NCBI RefSeq assembly: GCF_010119935.1
Contig: NZ_CP048209.1
Span: 327,001 to 391,000 of the forward strand
Length of the DNA: 64,000 bases
DNA from: Paenibacillus lycopersici
GTDB lineage: Bacteria; Bacillota; Bacilli; Paenibacillales; Paenibacillaceae
Direction: 5' to 3'
A program made the position numbers and the translations under genes. The notes below the pieces were generated by a model that worked only from the letters and a program-made list of their open reading frames with translations, was not told where the DNA came from and did no database searches. Of the stretch, positions 27,460 through 36,290 are shown one piece after another (position 1 is the stretch's first letter; every line of letters begins with the position of its first letter).

Positions 27460-28245
27460 ATGCCGCATGTCGAGATGAATGGGTTGATCGGAACGAAACC
27501 AATGACCGAGGCCGCGAACGCGGCCAAGAAGCATGCCGACCGCGAGCTGGTCGAGCGGGCGCGCGGAGGGGACCAAGAGGCGTTCGGCGAGCTGGTTCGG
27601 GCCCACCGGGCCGAAGCCTACGGGTGGGCGAACCGCATAGCGAGGGACGCGTATTTGGCCGAGGACATCGTACAGGATGCGCTTATTCGCGCCTTTCTGC
27701 ACATCGGCACGCTGGCGGATACCCGCCGGTTTCTGCCCTGGCTGCAGACGATTATCCGCAATCAGGCGTATATGAAGCTTCGCCGCGGCGGGCCGTACGG
27801 CAAAGAACGGACTTTCGCCAGTCTCGCCGCGCAAAGCGGTTATTCGGACGATCACGCTGCCGGGGAAAGCGATGCCATGGACTGGGGAGATATCGACCGG
27901 ATCTTGTTCCGGATGTCCCGGTCCGCCGTCCGAGAAGCGTACAACAGCGAAGATATGGCCGGCGGCATGCTTCGCATGGAATTAATGGAGCAGCTGCGGG
28001 CGCTGCTGCACGGTCTCACCAAGCGCGAGCGTCACGTCTTCGAAGCGCATTTCTTCGGCGAGCTCCCGCCCGGAGAGATTGCCCGATTGTTCGACACGAC
28101 GACCGCGAACGTGTACAATCTGTTGTCCCGTTCCCGGGCGAAGGTTCAGAAGGAGCGTATCCGCTTCGCCATTCGGCTGTATGTGAAGCATCGGGCCGAG
28201 ACGGGGCAGAGGCGGGTCCATATTTTGCGCAGCCCGCAAATGTGA
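27460..28245 (+). CDS. Sigma-70 family (ECF-type) RNA polymerase sigma factor
   Basis: 261 aa. Region 2: AFGELVRAHRAEAYGWANRIARDAYLAEDIVQDALIRAF (about residues 43-80), with the LAEDIVQ core. Region 4: LTKRERHVFEAHFFGELPPGEIARLFDTTTANVYNLLSRSR (about 200-240). A longer-than-usual linker (about residues 105-185) includes the segment RFLPWLQTIIRNQAYMKLRRG. ATG at 27460 follows AGGAGGAGTAGG; an open frame extends upstream to 27160 but has no ribosome site. The downstream gene at 28278, only 32 bp away, encodes a BtrH-like protein rather than an anti-sigma. Confidence 0.88.
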   Translation: MPHVEMNGLIGTKPMTEAANAAKKHADRELVERARGGDQEAFGELVRAHRAEAYGWANRIARDAYLAEDIVQDALIRAFLHIGTLADTRRFLPWLQTIIRNQAYMKLRRGGPYGKERTFASLAAQSGYSDDHAAGESDAMDWGDIDRILFRMSRSAVREAYNSEDMAGGMLRMELMEQLRALLHGLTKRERHVFEAHFFGELPPGEIARLFDTTTANVYNLLSRSRAKVQKERIRFAIRLYVKHRAETGQRRVHILRSPQM

Positions 28246-28277
28246 ACCCGCAAATTTCGATTGGAAGGAGAAGCGGC

Positions 28278-29288
28278 ATGAATGAAGCCAACGGCCCTGC
28301 ATTAAAGGATTGGACGAAGACATGGACGAGCGCCGCGGCCGCGATCCACGGCGCCGTCTCCTACACGGACAAGCAGCACTACTCCTTAGTCGACGTCATG
28401 GGCATTACCGGGCATGCTTTCCGAATCAACATCGATCCCGACCATATCGATGTCGCGGGTCCCACCATGTTTCCGGGCGGCTATCTGATTCGGCGCAATC
28501 TGTGCAACCTGGGGTTTATCAGCAATCTCTCGGATACGGTGAAGCCTTATATGCCGGAAACGGTCGAGAAGGTGCTTGGCTTAATTCAGCAATCGATCGA
28601 TCGGGGAATTCCGGCCATCGGGTTCGACCTCTTCTTGCCGGAGTTCGGGCTCATCTACGGTTACGATGACGAGCAGCAGGTCTTTCACGCCAAGGATGTC
28701 TCGACGGAAGGGACGATATCGTATACCGATTTCGTGGAGAAGCGGGATATGCTCTGGGTGACGACCATCAACGAGAGTCTCCCCCACTCCAAATACGAGA
28801 CGCTGCGCATGGCGCTCGATATGATCGCGGATCATGCGCGGGGACGGGAGTGGCAGCATATTTTCGAAGGGAAGTACCGGATCGGCCTTGCCGGATACGA
28901 TGCCTGGATCGCCTGCATGGAGAGCAAGAGAGCGGATCCCTTCGGCAATGCCTACAATATCGCGGTCGTCAGCGATGCCCGCGAATATGCCGCGCAATTT
29001 CTAAGCGAGCTCGCGATCCGCTGGAATGGAGCGAACGTGATCGAGCGCACGGTACGAAAATTGGCTGCGGAGGCGGCGGTGCATTATGCCAAGACGGCTG
29101 CGGCTCTGGTTGAGATGCGCGAGCTGTTCCCTTTTCCCCAGGGCGGGCAGCCGGGCGACCCGGCAGTCGCCGAACAGGCGGTCCAGCTGCTCAGCACGGC
29201 CAAGGAAGCCGAGGCGCTAGGGGTGAAAGTCTTGGAACGGCTGCTCGATTTCATGAAGGCGTACTGGTCGGAAACCTGGATTAACTGA
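28278..29288 (+). CDS. BtrH N-terminal-like conserved protein
   Basis: 336 aa, soluble. The first half (GAVSYTDKQHYSLVDVMGITGHAF, INIDPDHIDVAGPTMFPGGYL, YGYDDEQQVFHAKDV) resembles the BtrH N-terminal domain, named from an aminoglycoside acyltransferase, with a papain-like cysteine/histidine scheme (Cys in RRNLCNLGF). The second half is helical, with ARGREWQHIFEGKYRIGL and VERLLDFMKAYW-type features. ATG at 28278 follows AAGGAG 7 bases on. Likely an operon with the sigma factor. The substrate is unknown; an anti-sigma role is not suggested as no membrane segment is present. Confidence 0.7.
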   Translation: MNEANGPALKDWTKTWTSAAAAIHGAVSYTDKQHYSLVDVMGITGHAFRINIDPDHIDVAGPTMFPGGYLIRRNLCNLGFISNLSDTVKPYMPETVEKVLGLIQQSIDRGIPAIGFDLFLPEFGLIYGYDDEQQVFHAKDVSTEGTISYTDFVEKRDMLWVTTINESLPHSKYETLRMALDMIADHARGREWQHIFEGKYRIGLAGYDAWIACMESKRADPFGNAYNIAVVSDAREYAAQFLSELAIRWNGANVIERTVRKLAAEAAVHYAKTAAALVEMRELFPFPQGGQPGDPAVAEQAVQLLSTAKEAEALGVKVLERLLDFMKAYWSETWIN

Positions 29289-29363
29289 TTAGGGGCGGAA
29301 CAGGGCGCGGATGGAGAGCCGGGGGGCAGGCGCGTTAGTTCAGCGGAGCTTCTGGAAGCCAAC

Positions 29364-29411
29364 AAGCCGAGCGGGAAATCGGGAGCATGCTCCCGTTCTC
29401 GCTCGGCTTAT
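29364..29411 (+). terminator. Terminator of the sigma/BtrH-like operon
   Basis: AAGCCGAGCG pairs with CGCTCGGCTT around a second inner stem GGGAGCATGCTCCC, about 76 bp after the stop. Confidence 0.8.
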
Positions 29412-29478
29412 TAGGCTGCGTGCGGCCTGACCCGGCTGGGCGGGCAAGCGGTTCCGTTTGCAGCGGCGTGGGCGGCCG

Positions 29479-29650
29479 AAAAGCTGCCGTCCGGCAGCAA
29501 TTCCTGCTCAAAGCGTCGCGGGCGCTCGCAAAAGCTGCCGCTGGGCAGGGATTCTCGCCCGAAGGGGCGCGGCGCCCACAAAAGCTCCCGGGCGGCAGAA
29601 ATTCTCGCCCGAAGGGGCGAGAACGTCTGCAAAAGCTCCCGCCCAGCAGT
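29479..29650 (+). repeat. Module A: ~51-bp tandem repeat, three-plus copies
   Basis: Copies begin AAAAGCTGCC or AAAAGCTCCC at 29479, 29530, 29580 and 29631. The body carries GGCAGAAATTCTCGCCCG and GGGGCG. Spurious ORFs run through it. It leads into the leader at 29648. Confidence 0.8.
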
Positions 29651-29691
29651 AGACTTGCAAAGAATCTCTCGCACCTGCCGCAGAAAAGCAA
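29648..29691 (+). repeat. Leader sequence shared by the two hairpin arrays
   Basis: AGTAGACTTGCAAAGAATCTC and following bases. A near match at 57165-57210 precedes the other 52-bp array; related pieces occur at 57783 (AGTAGCTTTGCAAAGAG) and inverted at 57911 (TTTTTGCAAGTCTGCTGG). Confidence 0.75.
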
Positions 29692-29698
29692 TCAGTCG

Positions 29699-30095
29699 AA
29701 AAGTTGCTACTCCGACAACTTTACCCGCCTCAGACGGGTAAAAACACCGGAAAAGTTGCTACTCCGACAACTTTACCCGCCTCAGACGGGTAAAAACACC
29801 GGAAAAGTTGCTACTCCGACAACTTTACCCGCCTCAGACGGACAAAAACACCGGAAAAGTTGCTACTCCGACAACTTTACCCGCCTCAGACGGGTAAAAA
29901 CACCGGAAAAGTTGCTACTCCGACAACTTTACCCGCCTCAGACGGGTAAAAACACCGGAAAAGTTGCTATTCTGATAACTCTACCTGCCACAGACTGAAA
30001 AAATACGGATAAAGTTGCTGCTCCGGCAACTTTATCCGCCTCCAGACGGGCAAAAATGCTGGAAAATTGTTATTCTGACAACTTTACCCCTGCCG
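29699..30095 (+). repeat. Module B: 52-bp hairpin tandem array, eight copies
   Basis: Units at 29699, 29751, 29803, 29855, 29907, 29959, 30010 and 30063. The unit contains AAAGTTG / CAACTTT arms 9 bases apart and ACCCG / CGGGT arms 7 bases apart. First five are nearly identical; the last three diverge. No unique spacers, so it is not CRISPR. Confidence 0.92.
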
Positions 30096-30290
30096 GGAAG
30101 GAATTCCCGCTCGGAGCGGCGCAAGCACCTGCAAAAGCTCCCGCCGGGAAGGAATTCCCGCTCGGAGCGGTGCAAAGCCCGCAAAAGCTCCCGCCGGGAA
30201 GGAATTCCCGCCCGAAGCGGCGCAAGCGCCCGCAAAAGCTCCCGCCGGGGAAGAATTCCCACCCGAAGCGGCGCAAGCGCCCACCCAGGC
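30096..30290 (+). repeat. Module A again: ~51-bp repeat array, four copies
   Basis: Copies of AAAAGCTCCCGCCGGGAAGG + AATTCCCGCTCGGAGCGG, one straight after the module B array. Same unit as 29479-29650. The 29412-30324 gap has no credible gene apart from these repeats. Confidence 0.85.
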
Positions 30291-30324
30291 AGTCCCTTCC
30301 CCCTCGGACACCAGCCGCAGCATG

Positions 30325-31296
30325 CTAGCCCTGATAGAAATTCCGGTCCCAGCGATGTCCCTTGAGCTTGCTCAGCTTCTCTTGGGACAGTCCTTGTCCG
30401 TCGCCGACCCGCATGTTGCGCTCGACGTTGCTGACCGTGCGCATGCCCGGGATGACCGTCGAGACGGCCGGGCTGCTGAGCACGTAGCGCAGCGCGGTTT
30501 CGGCCATCTCGTGGACGGCGATGCCGAGATCGGAAGCGATGGCCTGCACGCGGTCGTACACCTCGCGCTTGCGATCGCCCCGGAAGTAGCTGCCTCGGAA
30601 GTCGTTCGCGTCGAACGTCGAATCGGGCGTAATGCGCCCCGTCAGCCCGCCCTCGTCGAGCGCCACGCGGACGATTACGCCCACGTTATGCTTCTCGCAC
30701 GCTTGCAGCAGCCCGTCCTCCGGACTTTGGTCGAAAATGTTGTAAATCACCTGGACGGTGTCGACGACGCCGGTTTCGATCAGCTTGATGGCGTTGCTTG
30801 CCTGGTGGTCGTTGATCGACACGCCGAAATTGCGGATTTTGCCCTGTTCCTTCAGCTGCTGCACGGCCTCCAGCCAGCTGCCGCGGCCGACCCATTCGTC
30901 GGACCAGACGTGAAGCTGCTGCACGTCGATCGTTTCCAGGCCGAGGTTGCTCAGGCTTCGCTCGGTGCAGGCGATGATATGTTCCGCCGGAAATGCGTCA
31001 TCCGGCGAGATGCCGGATGGCGCCGGCCATTTGCCGTTCTTCGGCGGGATCTTGGTCGCAACGTAGATCGGCTGCGAGTGCGCCTTGACGGCTTGGCCGA
31101 CCAGCCGCTCACTGTGGCCGTCGCCGTATGCCAGCGCGGTATCGATGAAATTGAGCCCGAGCTCGATCGAGCGGTTCAGCGCTTGCAGCGACTCGTCATC
31201 GGAAGCGCCGATCCAGCTCGATTTGCCGATGCCCCATGCGCCATAGCCGATTTCCGAGATATTCAAGCCCGTCTTCCCTAGTGTGCGATAATTCAT
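30325..31296 (-). CDS. Aldo/keto reductase
   Basis: 323 aa, last of three collinear genes. Catalytic residues are visible: Asp and Tyr in [19 protein letters not shown], Lys in IYVATKIPP and His in VQQLHVW. C-terminus [15 protein letters not shown] holds the NADP loop. Start ATG at 31296 follows GGAGGAGG, 7 bases upstream. Gap to the upstream epimerase is 66 bp. Group of short-chain aldehyde or sugar reductases; substrate unknown. Its stop lies next to the repeat field at 29.5-30.3 kb. Confidence 0.9.
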   Translation of the reverse strand: MNYRTLGKTGLNISEIGYGAWGIGKSSWIGASDDESLQALNRSIELGLNFIDTALAYGDGHSERLVGQAVKAHSQPIYVATKIPPKNGKWPAPSGISPDDAFPAEHIIACTERSLSNLGLETIDVQQLHVWSDEWVGRGSWLEAVQQLKEQGKIRNFGVSINDHQASNAIKLIETGVVDTVQVIYNIFDQSPEDGLLQACEKHNVGVIVRVALDEGGLTGRITPDSTFDANDFRGSYFRGDRKREVYDRVQAIASDLGIAVHEMAETALRYVLSSPAVSTVIPGMRTVSNVERNMRVGDGQGLSQEKLSKLKGHRWDRNFYQG

Positions 31297-31362
31297 CCTG
31301 TATTCCTCCTCCGTATCGTAGCCCCGTTGAACTGTCAGCGTCCTATCCTCGTGCTGCCTGTC

Positions 31363-32214
31363 TTATGCTTCTGTCACGTAATTCCGCCAGGCATGCTTCG
31401 GCGTCCAGCCGAGCAGCGCTTTGGCCCGCGCGTTGCTGAGCAGCGATTCGAAGCCGTTCATCGGCTCGCGGAATTCGCTCACCTCCGGGAACTGCTCGGC
31501 AAGCAGCTGCCTGCTCGGAATGGCCATGCTCGTATCGTCGGCCGCGAGGTTGATCGCGACCGAGCCGAGCCCGTCCTTCTCGATCGCAAGCCGGCACGCT
31601 TCCGCGATGTCCCGCGTATCGACGTAGCTCCACAGAATGCGGTCGCGCTGGGCCGAGTCGTGGATGAAGGACGGGAACAGCGCGTAGCGCTCCGGCGGAA
31701 TGACGTTGCCGATACGCAGCGAGACGACCTGCATGCCGGTGCGGCGGTGGAACATGTCCGCCGTCTGTTCGTTGACGACCTTGGACAAGCCGTAGCTGTC
31801 CTGCGGCAGCTGCGGATGGTCCTCGTCGACCGGCACGTAGGACGGGCCGAACCGGTTGACCGCGAACACGACGCCGTAGGACGATTCGCTGGAGGCGATG
31901 ACCGCCTTGCGGATGCCGAGTCCCGCGGCCGCTTCGAGAATGTTGTAGGTGGACATGACGTTGTTCTGGAACGTCACGTCGCTTGTCCGGATATGCGCGG
32001 CGGGAATGGCGGCCAGATGCACGACGGCATCCGCGCCGGCGAGCGCGTTGTAAACCTCGCCAAGATTGTTCAAATCCACGAGCAGCGTCGGGCATGCCTC
32101 TTCCTGCGGACGGACCGAATCCACGTTCACGACTTCGTAGCCCTGCTCCACGAAATGGTGGACGACCCAACGGCCGAGCATGCCGCTGCCGCCGGTCACG
32201 ACGACTTTCGCCAT
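31363..32214 (-). CDS. NAD-dependent epimerase/dehydratase (extended SDR)
   Basis: 283 aa. Rossmann start VVVTGGSGMLGRWVV, then VVHLAAIPA, the catalytic SYGLSKVVNE (Tyr and Lys with YxxxK spacing), LRIGNVIPPERY and a C-terminal LGWTPKH common to nucleotide-sugar epimerases and related dehydrogenases. Ser in IASSESSYG is the third catalytic residue. Middle gene of an AKR-SDR-AKR operon; GGAGGAA precedes the ATG. Short for a UDP-sugar epimerase (about 310-330), so a uronate dehydrogenase or related sugar enzyme is an alternative. Confidence 0.88.
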   Translation of the reverse strand: MAKVVVTGGSGMLGRWVVHHFVEQGYEVVNVDSVRPQEEACPTLLVDLNNLGEVYNALAGADAVVHLAAIPAAHIRTSDVTFQNNVMSTYNILEAAAGLGIRKAVIASSESSYGVVFAVNRFGPSYVPVDEDHPQLPQDSYGLSKVVNEQTADMFHRRTGMQVVSLRIGNVIPPERYALFPSFIHDSAQRDRILWSYVDTRDIAEACRLAIEKDGLGSVAINLAADDTSMAIPSRQLLAEQFPEVSEFREPMNGFESLLSNARAKALLGWTPKHAWRNYVTEA

Positions 32215-32309
32215 AGGTTATTCCTCCTTGCGGGCTTTTCTGCCGCTTCTTGTTGTGTTCCTGAATATTGCATGCACAATACGTATGTGGAATGCCGAAG
32301 GCCTTTCGT

Positions 32310-33248
32310 CTAGGCCAGAATGCTCTCGATCCGTTCCAGGGCCTCGGCCGGCAGCACGATACCCGACGCCGCGGCGTTCTCCGTCACTTGCTCCGGGCGG
32401 CTTGCGCCGATCAGGGCGCTGGAGACGTTGGGCTGACGCAAAATCCATGCGAGCGCCAGCTGGCTGACCGTGATTTGCAGCTCGGACGCGACGGCGCCGA
32501 GCTGCTGCACTTTGGCGATGGCCGATTCGCTGATGCTCTTGCGCACCCAATCGAGCTTGGCCGCGCGGCTGTCCGCCGGCATGTCGTTCGCCGAGTTGTA
32601 TTTGCCTGTCAGCAAGCCTTGCGCGAGCGGCGAGAAGACGACTTGTCCGATACCGTTCTGCGCGCTGATCGGGATGATGTCCTTCTCGATATAGCGGTTG
32701 AACATATTGTAAACGGGCTGGTTGACGACGATCCGGTCGAGCAAATAACGATCCGCCGCCGCCAAGCCTTCGGCAATGTTCGCCGCCGTCCACTCGCTGA
32801 TGCCGACGTAGAGCACTTTGCCCTGGCGTACCAGGTCGTCGATGGCTCGAAGCGTCTCCTGCACCGGCGTTTCCGGATCGAAACGATGACAGTACAGGAT
32901 GTCCACATAGTCCAATCCAAGCCGTTTCAGGCTGGCGTTCGCCTGTTCCGTAATATGCTTGCGCGAGAGGCCGCGGTCGTTCGGGCCTTCGCCCATTTTG
33001 CCGAATACTTTCGTGGCCAGTACATACGATTCGCGCGGATAGTTCCGCAGCGTTTCGCCGACGACGATTTCCGCTTCGCCGCGCTCGTACACGTTTGCGG
33101 TGTCGAAGAAGTTAATGCCTTGATCGTAGGCGGTTTCGATCGCCTTCACCGCGTTTTGCTTCTCGACATAGCCGCCGTAGGTCAGCCAGCTGCCCAAACT
33201 GATCTCGCTTACTTTCAGACCGCTGCCGCCCAATCTCCGATATTGCAT
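32310..33248 (-). CDS. Aldo/keto reductase (YhdN/GSP69-like group)
   Basis: 312 aa. MQYRRLGGSGLKVSEISLGSW is the family start; the tetrad is in FFDTANVYERGEAEIVVG (Asp, Tyr), VLATKVF (Lys) and ILYCHRFD (His). LIGASRPEQVTENAAA is the cofactor loop. ATG at 33248 is preferred to 33269 because the family starts there and GAGGCGAAG lies 8 bases up. First gene of the operon with the epimerase (95-bp gap) and second reductase. Confidence 0.9.
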   Translation of the reverse strand: MQYRRLGGSGLKVSEISLGSWLTYGGYVEKQNAVKAIETAYDQGINFFDTANVYERGEAEIVVGETLRNYPRESYVLATKVFGKMGEGPNDRGLSRKHITEQANASLKRLGLDYVDILYCHRFDPETPVQETLRAIDDLVRQGKVLYVGISEWTAANIAEGLAAADRYLLDRIVVNQPVYNMFNRYIEKDIIPISAQNGIGQVVFSPLAQGLLTGKYNSANDMPADSRAAKLDWVRKSISESAIAKVQQLGAVASELQITVSQLALAWILRQPNVSSALIGASRPEQVTENAAASGIVLPAEALERIESILA

Positions 33249-33471
33249 CGCAACTTCGCCTCGTTTCATCTGAATTGTCGGCTTCGTGAAAGCCCAGTTC
33301 TAGTATAGAAGTTCCCTGAAATCTCTGAAAGTAGTGAATATATCTTGCATTAATGAGGCGAGGGATACCTACTATACTTTGATGTCGGAGTAGACGGAGA
33401 GGGGAACGTTGGCATCGGGCAGGCGGAAGCCGAGTATGGCATGACATCGGGGCAGGCGGAGCGCGGCATGA

Positions 33472-33500
33472 CAAAAAGCCGGATGCCCCGGGCATCCGGC
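33472..33500 (-). terminator. Terminator of the VOC gene at 33544
   Basis: Perfect arms GCCGGATGCC / GGCATCCGGC around CCG; minus-strand reading ends in TTTTTG. Confidence 0.9.
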
Positions 33501-33543
33501 CAGTAATTTGCGGCCGTCCTTGCGTCACGTCGCGCAGACGGGC

Positions 33544-33990
33544 TTACGGCGACTCGGCGAGCACGGCTCCCCACGCTTCGGGATGGACGTCGCGCACATG
33601 CTTCGCGAAGATCCACGCATGCCCCTCGGGATCGGCGGCGACGTAGTGCCGCTCGCCATACTCCGTATCCCGGAGCTCCTCCAGGATACGGGCGCCCGCG
33701 CCGAGCGCTTGCCGGTAGTGCGCATCGACGTCCGGCACGAGAATCATCGTCTGCTGCGTGCAGCCGCCCAGCCTGGCGGGGCTGGTCGCCCCCTGCCCCG
33801 GACTCTTGAGCATGACCCACGCCTCGCCGAGATAGAGAAGCGCGCCATGCGGCGTGCCGTCCGGCAGCGCGAAGCGGAAGCGTTCGGCGAAACCGAACGC
33901 CTCCCGCAGCCAAGCCGAGGCCGCAGCCACGTCTTCATAGTAAATATGAGGCAGTATAATGTTTGCCGGAACGGAACGATTGTGGAGCAT
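33544..33990 (-). CDS. VOC-family (glyoxalase/bleomycin resistance-like) protein
   Basis: 148 aa metal-binding VOC fold. ILPHIYYEDVAAASAWLREAFG is the first beta-alpha-beta unit; DPEGHAWIFAKHVRD gives the last strand. Possible ligands: His in LPHIYYEDV and Glu in DPEGHAWIF. Start ATG at 33990 has GCGGAGG 8 bases up; the open frame to 34101 reads through promoter DNA. Substrate unknown; the group contains fosfomycin or bleomycin-type resistance and unknown stress proteins. Monocistronic. Confidence 0.85.
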   Translation of the reverse strand: MLHNRSVPANIILPHIYYEDVAAASAWLREAFGFAERFRFALPDGTPHGALLYLGEAWVMLKSPGQGATSPARLGGCTQQTMILVPDVDAHYRQALGAGARILEELRDTEYGERHYVAADPEGHAWIFAKHVRDVHPEAWGAVLAESP

Positions 33991-34152
33991 GATCAGCACC
34001 TCCGCGTAATGGTGATGCCAGTATACCACAACCATTCCAATTGTTGGGCGAGTGCGGGGAACGATCCCGGCGTACGAAAAGTTGGTATCGAATGAAGCCA
34101 AACGGAACGTTCCCGCGTCTAATGATTAGATGCAGACGTACAAGCGAAGAGG

Positions 34153-34689
34153 GTGGTTGCAATCATTGATCGGGTCATGCGGGCCCGGCGGGGCGACGAA
34201 ACGGCGTTCTTGGCGATGTTTCAACACTATGAGGCGGATTTGTACCGCACGGCGTACGCGTATGCGGGCAATCCGGAGGACGCGCTCGATATCGTGCAGG
34301 AGACGGCCTATCGCTCCTTCAAAGCAATCGGAGGCTTGAAGGAGCCGAACTATTTCAAGACATGGCTCATCAAAATCGCCATGAGCTGCGCCGTCGACCT
34401 GCTCCGCAAGCGCAAGCAGGAGGCGGTCTTGAGGCCGGAGTACGCCGAGGCGATGGCCGTTGCCGGCGAGGACGAGGATCTGCCGCTCTCGCTTTCGCTG
34501 CAGGCTTGGATCGAGGCGCTCAATGCGGACGAGAAGCATGTGATTCTGTTACGCTTCTATTACGATTACACGATCCGCGAAGTAGCGGAAATGATGGACA
34601 TCCCGCTCGGCACGTGCAAGTCGCTGCTCTACCGGGCGTTAAGAAAGCTGCGCAAGCGGGCGGAGGACGAGGAGGATGCATATGCCTGA
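34153..34689 (+). CDS. ECF sigma factor (with transmembrane anti-sigma)
   Basis: 178 aa. Region 2 AYAGNPEDALDIVQETAYRSFKAI (about residues 36-60), then KTWLIKIAMSCAVDLLRKRK, and region 4 LRFYYDYTIREVAEMMDIPLGTCKSLLYRALRKLRKR (about 134-170). This is the SigV/SigX-like group of Bacillales. Start uncertain: GTG 34153 lacks a clear ribosome site. The anti-sigma begins 8 bp before this gene ends, so they are translationally coupled. Confidence 0.92.
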   Translation: MVAIIDRVMRARRGDETAFLAMFQHYEADLYRTAYAYAGNPEDALDIVQETAYRSFKAIGGLKEPNYFKTWLIKIAMSCAVDLLRKRKQEAVLRPEYAEAMAVAGEDEDLPLSLSLQAWIEALNADEKHVILLRFYYDYTIREVAEMMDIPLGTCKSLLYRALRKLRKRAEDEEDAYA

Positions 34690-35995
34690 CGACAATCCAT
34701 TGAAGAAGCGGCTGAATGCCGTTCCGATTCCGCCGGAGCTCGGCGAGCGGAGCCGGCTCGGCGTCATGCAGGCAGCGCGGGAGAAGCGGGCGAGCAGGCT
34801 TCGCGGGAGGAGCCGGTCCAAACGCCGGACAGCGGCGGTCCTGGCGGCGGCAGCCATCTTGATACTGACGGCGCTGCTGATGAATCATACGAAAGTATGG
34901 GCGTCCATCCAGAAGGCGCTGCAGTTCGTCCCCGGAATCGGCGTCGTCGAGGAGGAGAACGCGGAAGCGGAGCGTTATGTGCTGAAGCAGCCGATAACCG
35001 TCGAGACGGGCGGCGGCCGGATTCTGATTACCGGATTCCAATCCGATGCCAACATGACCTATATCACGATGGCGGGCAGCAATGCGCGGCAGTTCGAATC
35101 GGTCACCTTAATCAACGAGCAGGGCGCGACTTTCCAGGTGAGCCGCTCGATGGCGACATGGGGCGGTTCCGAGTGGAATGCTTCGTTCTGGCAGAAGGGC
35201 AAGCTGGACTTGAAGGGGCATATCGTCATGCGGCTCCCGGTCAATCCCGACATCGACGTGCAGGTGACGCTGGAGCGGGCGAAGTCGGTGGGCAGCTATG
35301 CCGATCTGGGCGAGACGGTCACGGCGAACGGGCTGCCGATAACGCTTATCGCCGACAGGCAGGGCGATAAAGCGCTGATCTCGATGGTCACGCCGCCGCG
35401 CGCCGACTATCGCATGCTCGATTACGGCATTGACGGCGTCTACATGCACGACGAGCGCTTGAAGCTTCATGTCGCGGACGATACCGGCAAGGAGGCCGCG
35501 ATCGAGAAAATCCCGGGCTTGAGCAGCCCGGCCGATAAGTTCGATTTCCCGCTGTCGGCGCAAGCCAGCGGCTATACGGTGACGCTGCCCGAGGTCAGCG
35601 CCACGTATGACGACGAGGTCGATATACGCGTGCCGACCGCCGCGAACGAGCGGTTAAACCAAACGTTCGAGATCGCCGGATTCCCGGTCACGATTACGAA
35701 GGTCGAGCGGACGGCCGGCGATCCGAACGGGATTCGTCTCTATCTCGATCTGCATTATGACGAGCATGCCCCCGCGTCGCTGTATGATTTCAGCGTGGAC
35801 GCCTTGAGCAGCATGGCGAAGCTGGACGAGAAGACAGGCGCAATCGTATATATGGAATTTCAAGCCGAGCCAGGCAGCCGCTACGTGAAGCTGAAGCTCG
35901 TCCGGCCGCATGTCGTTATTCGGGGGCCGTGGACCTTCCATATCAAAGCGGAGCAGCTGCAGGGCGTGCAGCGTGCATCGCAGGCCTCCGAATGA
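34682..35995 (+). CDS. Membrane anti-sigma factor (DUF4179-type)
   Basis: 437 aa. Residues 1-50 form a basic cytoplasmic part (RLGVMQAAREKRASRLRGRSRSKRR), one membrane segment about residues 51-69 (TAAVLAAAAILILTALLM), and a long beta-rich extracellular domain of about 365 residues, typical of DUF4179/DUF5643 anti-sigmas. No zinc His-Cys box is visible in the cytoplasmic part. ATG at 34682 sits 6 bases from GAGGAGG inside the sigma gene; ATG 34676 is possible. Partner of the sigma factor at 34153. Confidence 0.85.
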   Translation: MPDDNPLKKRLNAVPIPPELGERSRLGVMQAAREKRASRLRGRSRSKRRTAAVLAAAAILILTALLMNHTKVWASIQKALQFVPGIGVVEEENAEAERYVLKQPITVETGGGRILITGFQSDANMTYITMAGSNARQFESVTLINEQGATFQVSRSMATWGGSEWNASFWQKGKLDLKGHIVMRLPVNPDIDVQVTLERAKSVGSYADLGETVTANGLPITLIADRQGDKALISMVTPPRADYRMLDYGIDGVYMHDERLKLHVADDTGKEAAIEKIPGLSSPADKFDFPLSAQASGYTVTLPEVSATYDDEVDIRVPTAANERLNQTFEIAGFPVTITKVERTAGDPNGIRLYLDLHYDEHAPASLYDFSVDALSSMAKLDEKTGAIVYMEFQAEPGSRYVKLKLVRPHVVIRGPWTFHIKAEQLQGVQRASQASE

Positions 35996-36199
35996 AGAGG
36001 GACGAAGGCGCGAAGCAATGCGGCGTACGTTCCGATTCGCTCCGCAACGGCTGCGTTCGGTTACCCGGCAGCACGGAACGGCGCCAGCGGCTGCGTTAAC
36101 ATTACCGGCCTCCATTCCGGCCAATTCGGCAAATGACGGATGGCCGCGCTGACTACGCTGCAGGGAGGCGGGCAGTGCTGGCGCGGCCCCTCGACAGGC

Positions 36200-36234
36200 A
36201 ACGCCCTCGCTCCCGATTGGAGAGCGAGGGCGTT
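36200..36234. terminator. Terminator between the anti-sigma and LysM genes
   Basis: AACGCCCTCGCTC and its complement pair around 9 bases, between two converging genes (stops at 35995 and 36291). No gene was seen in 35996-36290. Confidence 0.75.
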
Positions 36235-36290
36235 CGATTGGCGCAAGCCGCCGCGGTACGTCGCGGTTCACCCGCGGTGCGCAGCGCCGG

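Noticed and set aside
29387..29998. 203-aa open frame through the 52-bp array
   Set aside because: The repeat is open in all three frames; the translated product just cycles through the three frames. No ribosome site.
29699..30095. CRISPR array
   Set aside because: Units are contiguous with no unique spacers and no cas genes are near.
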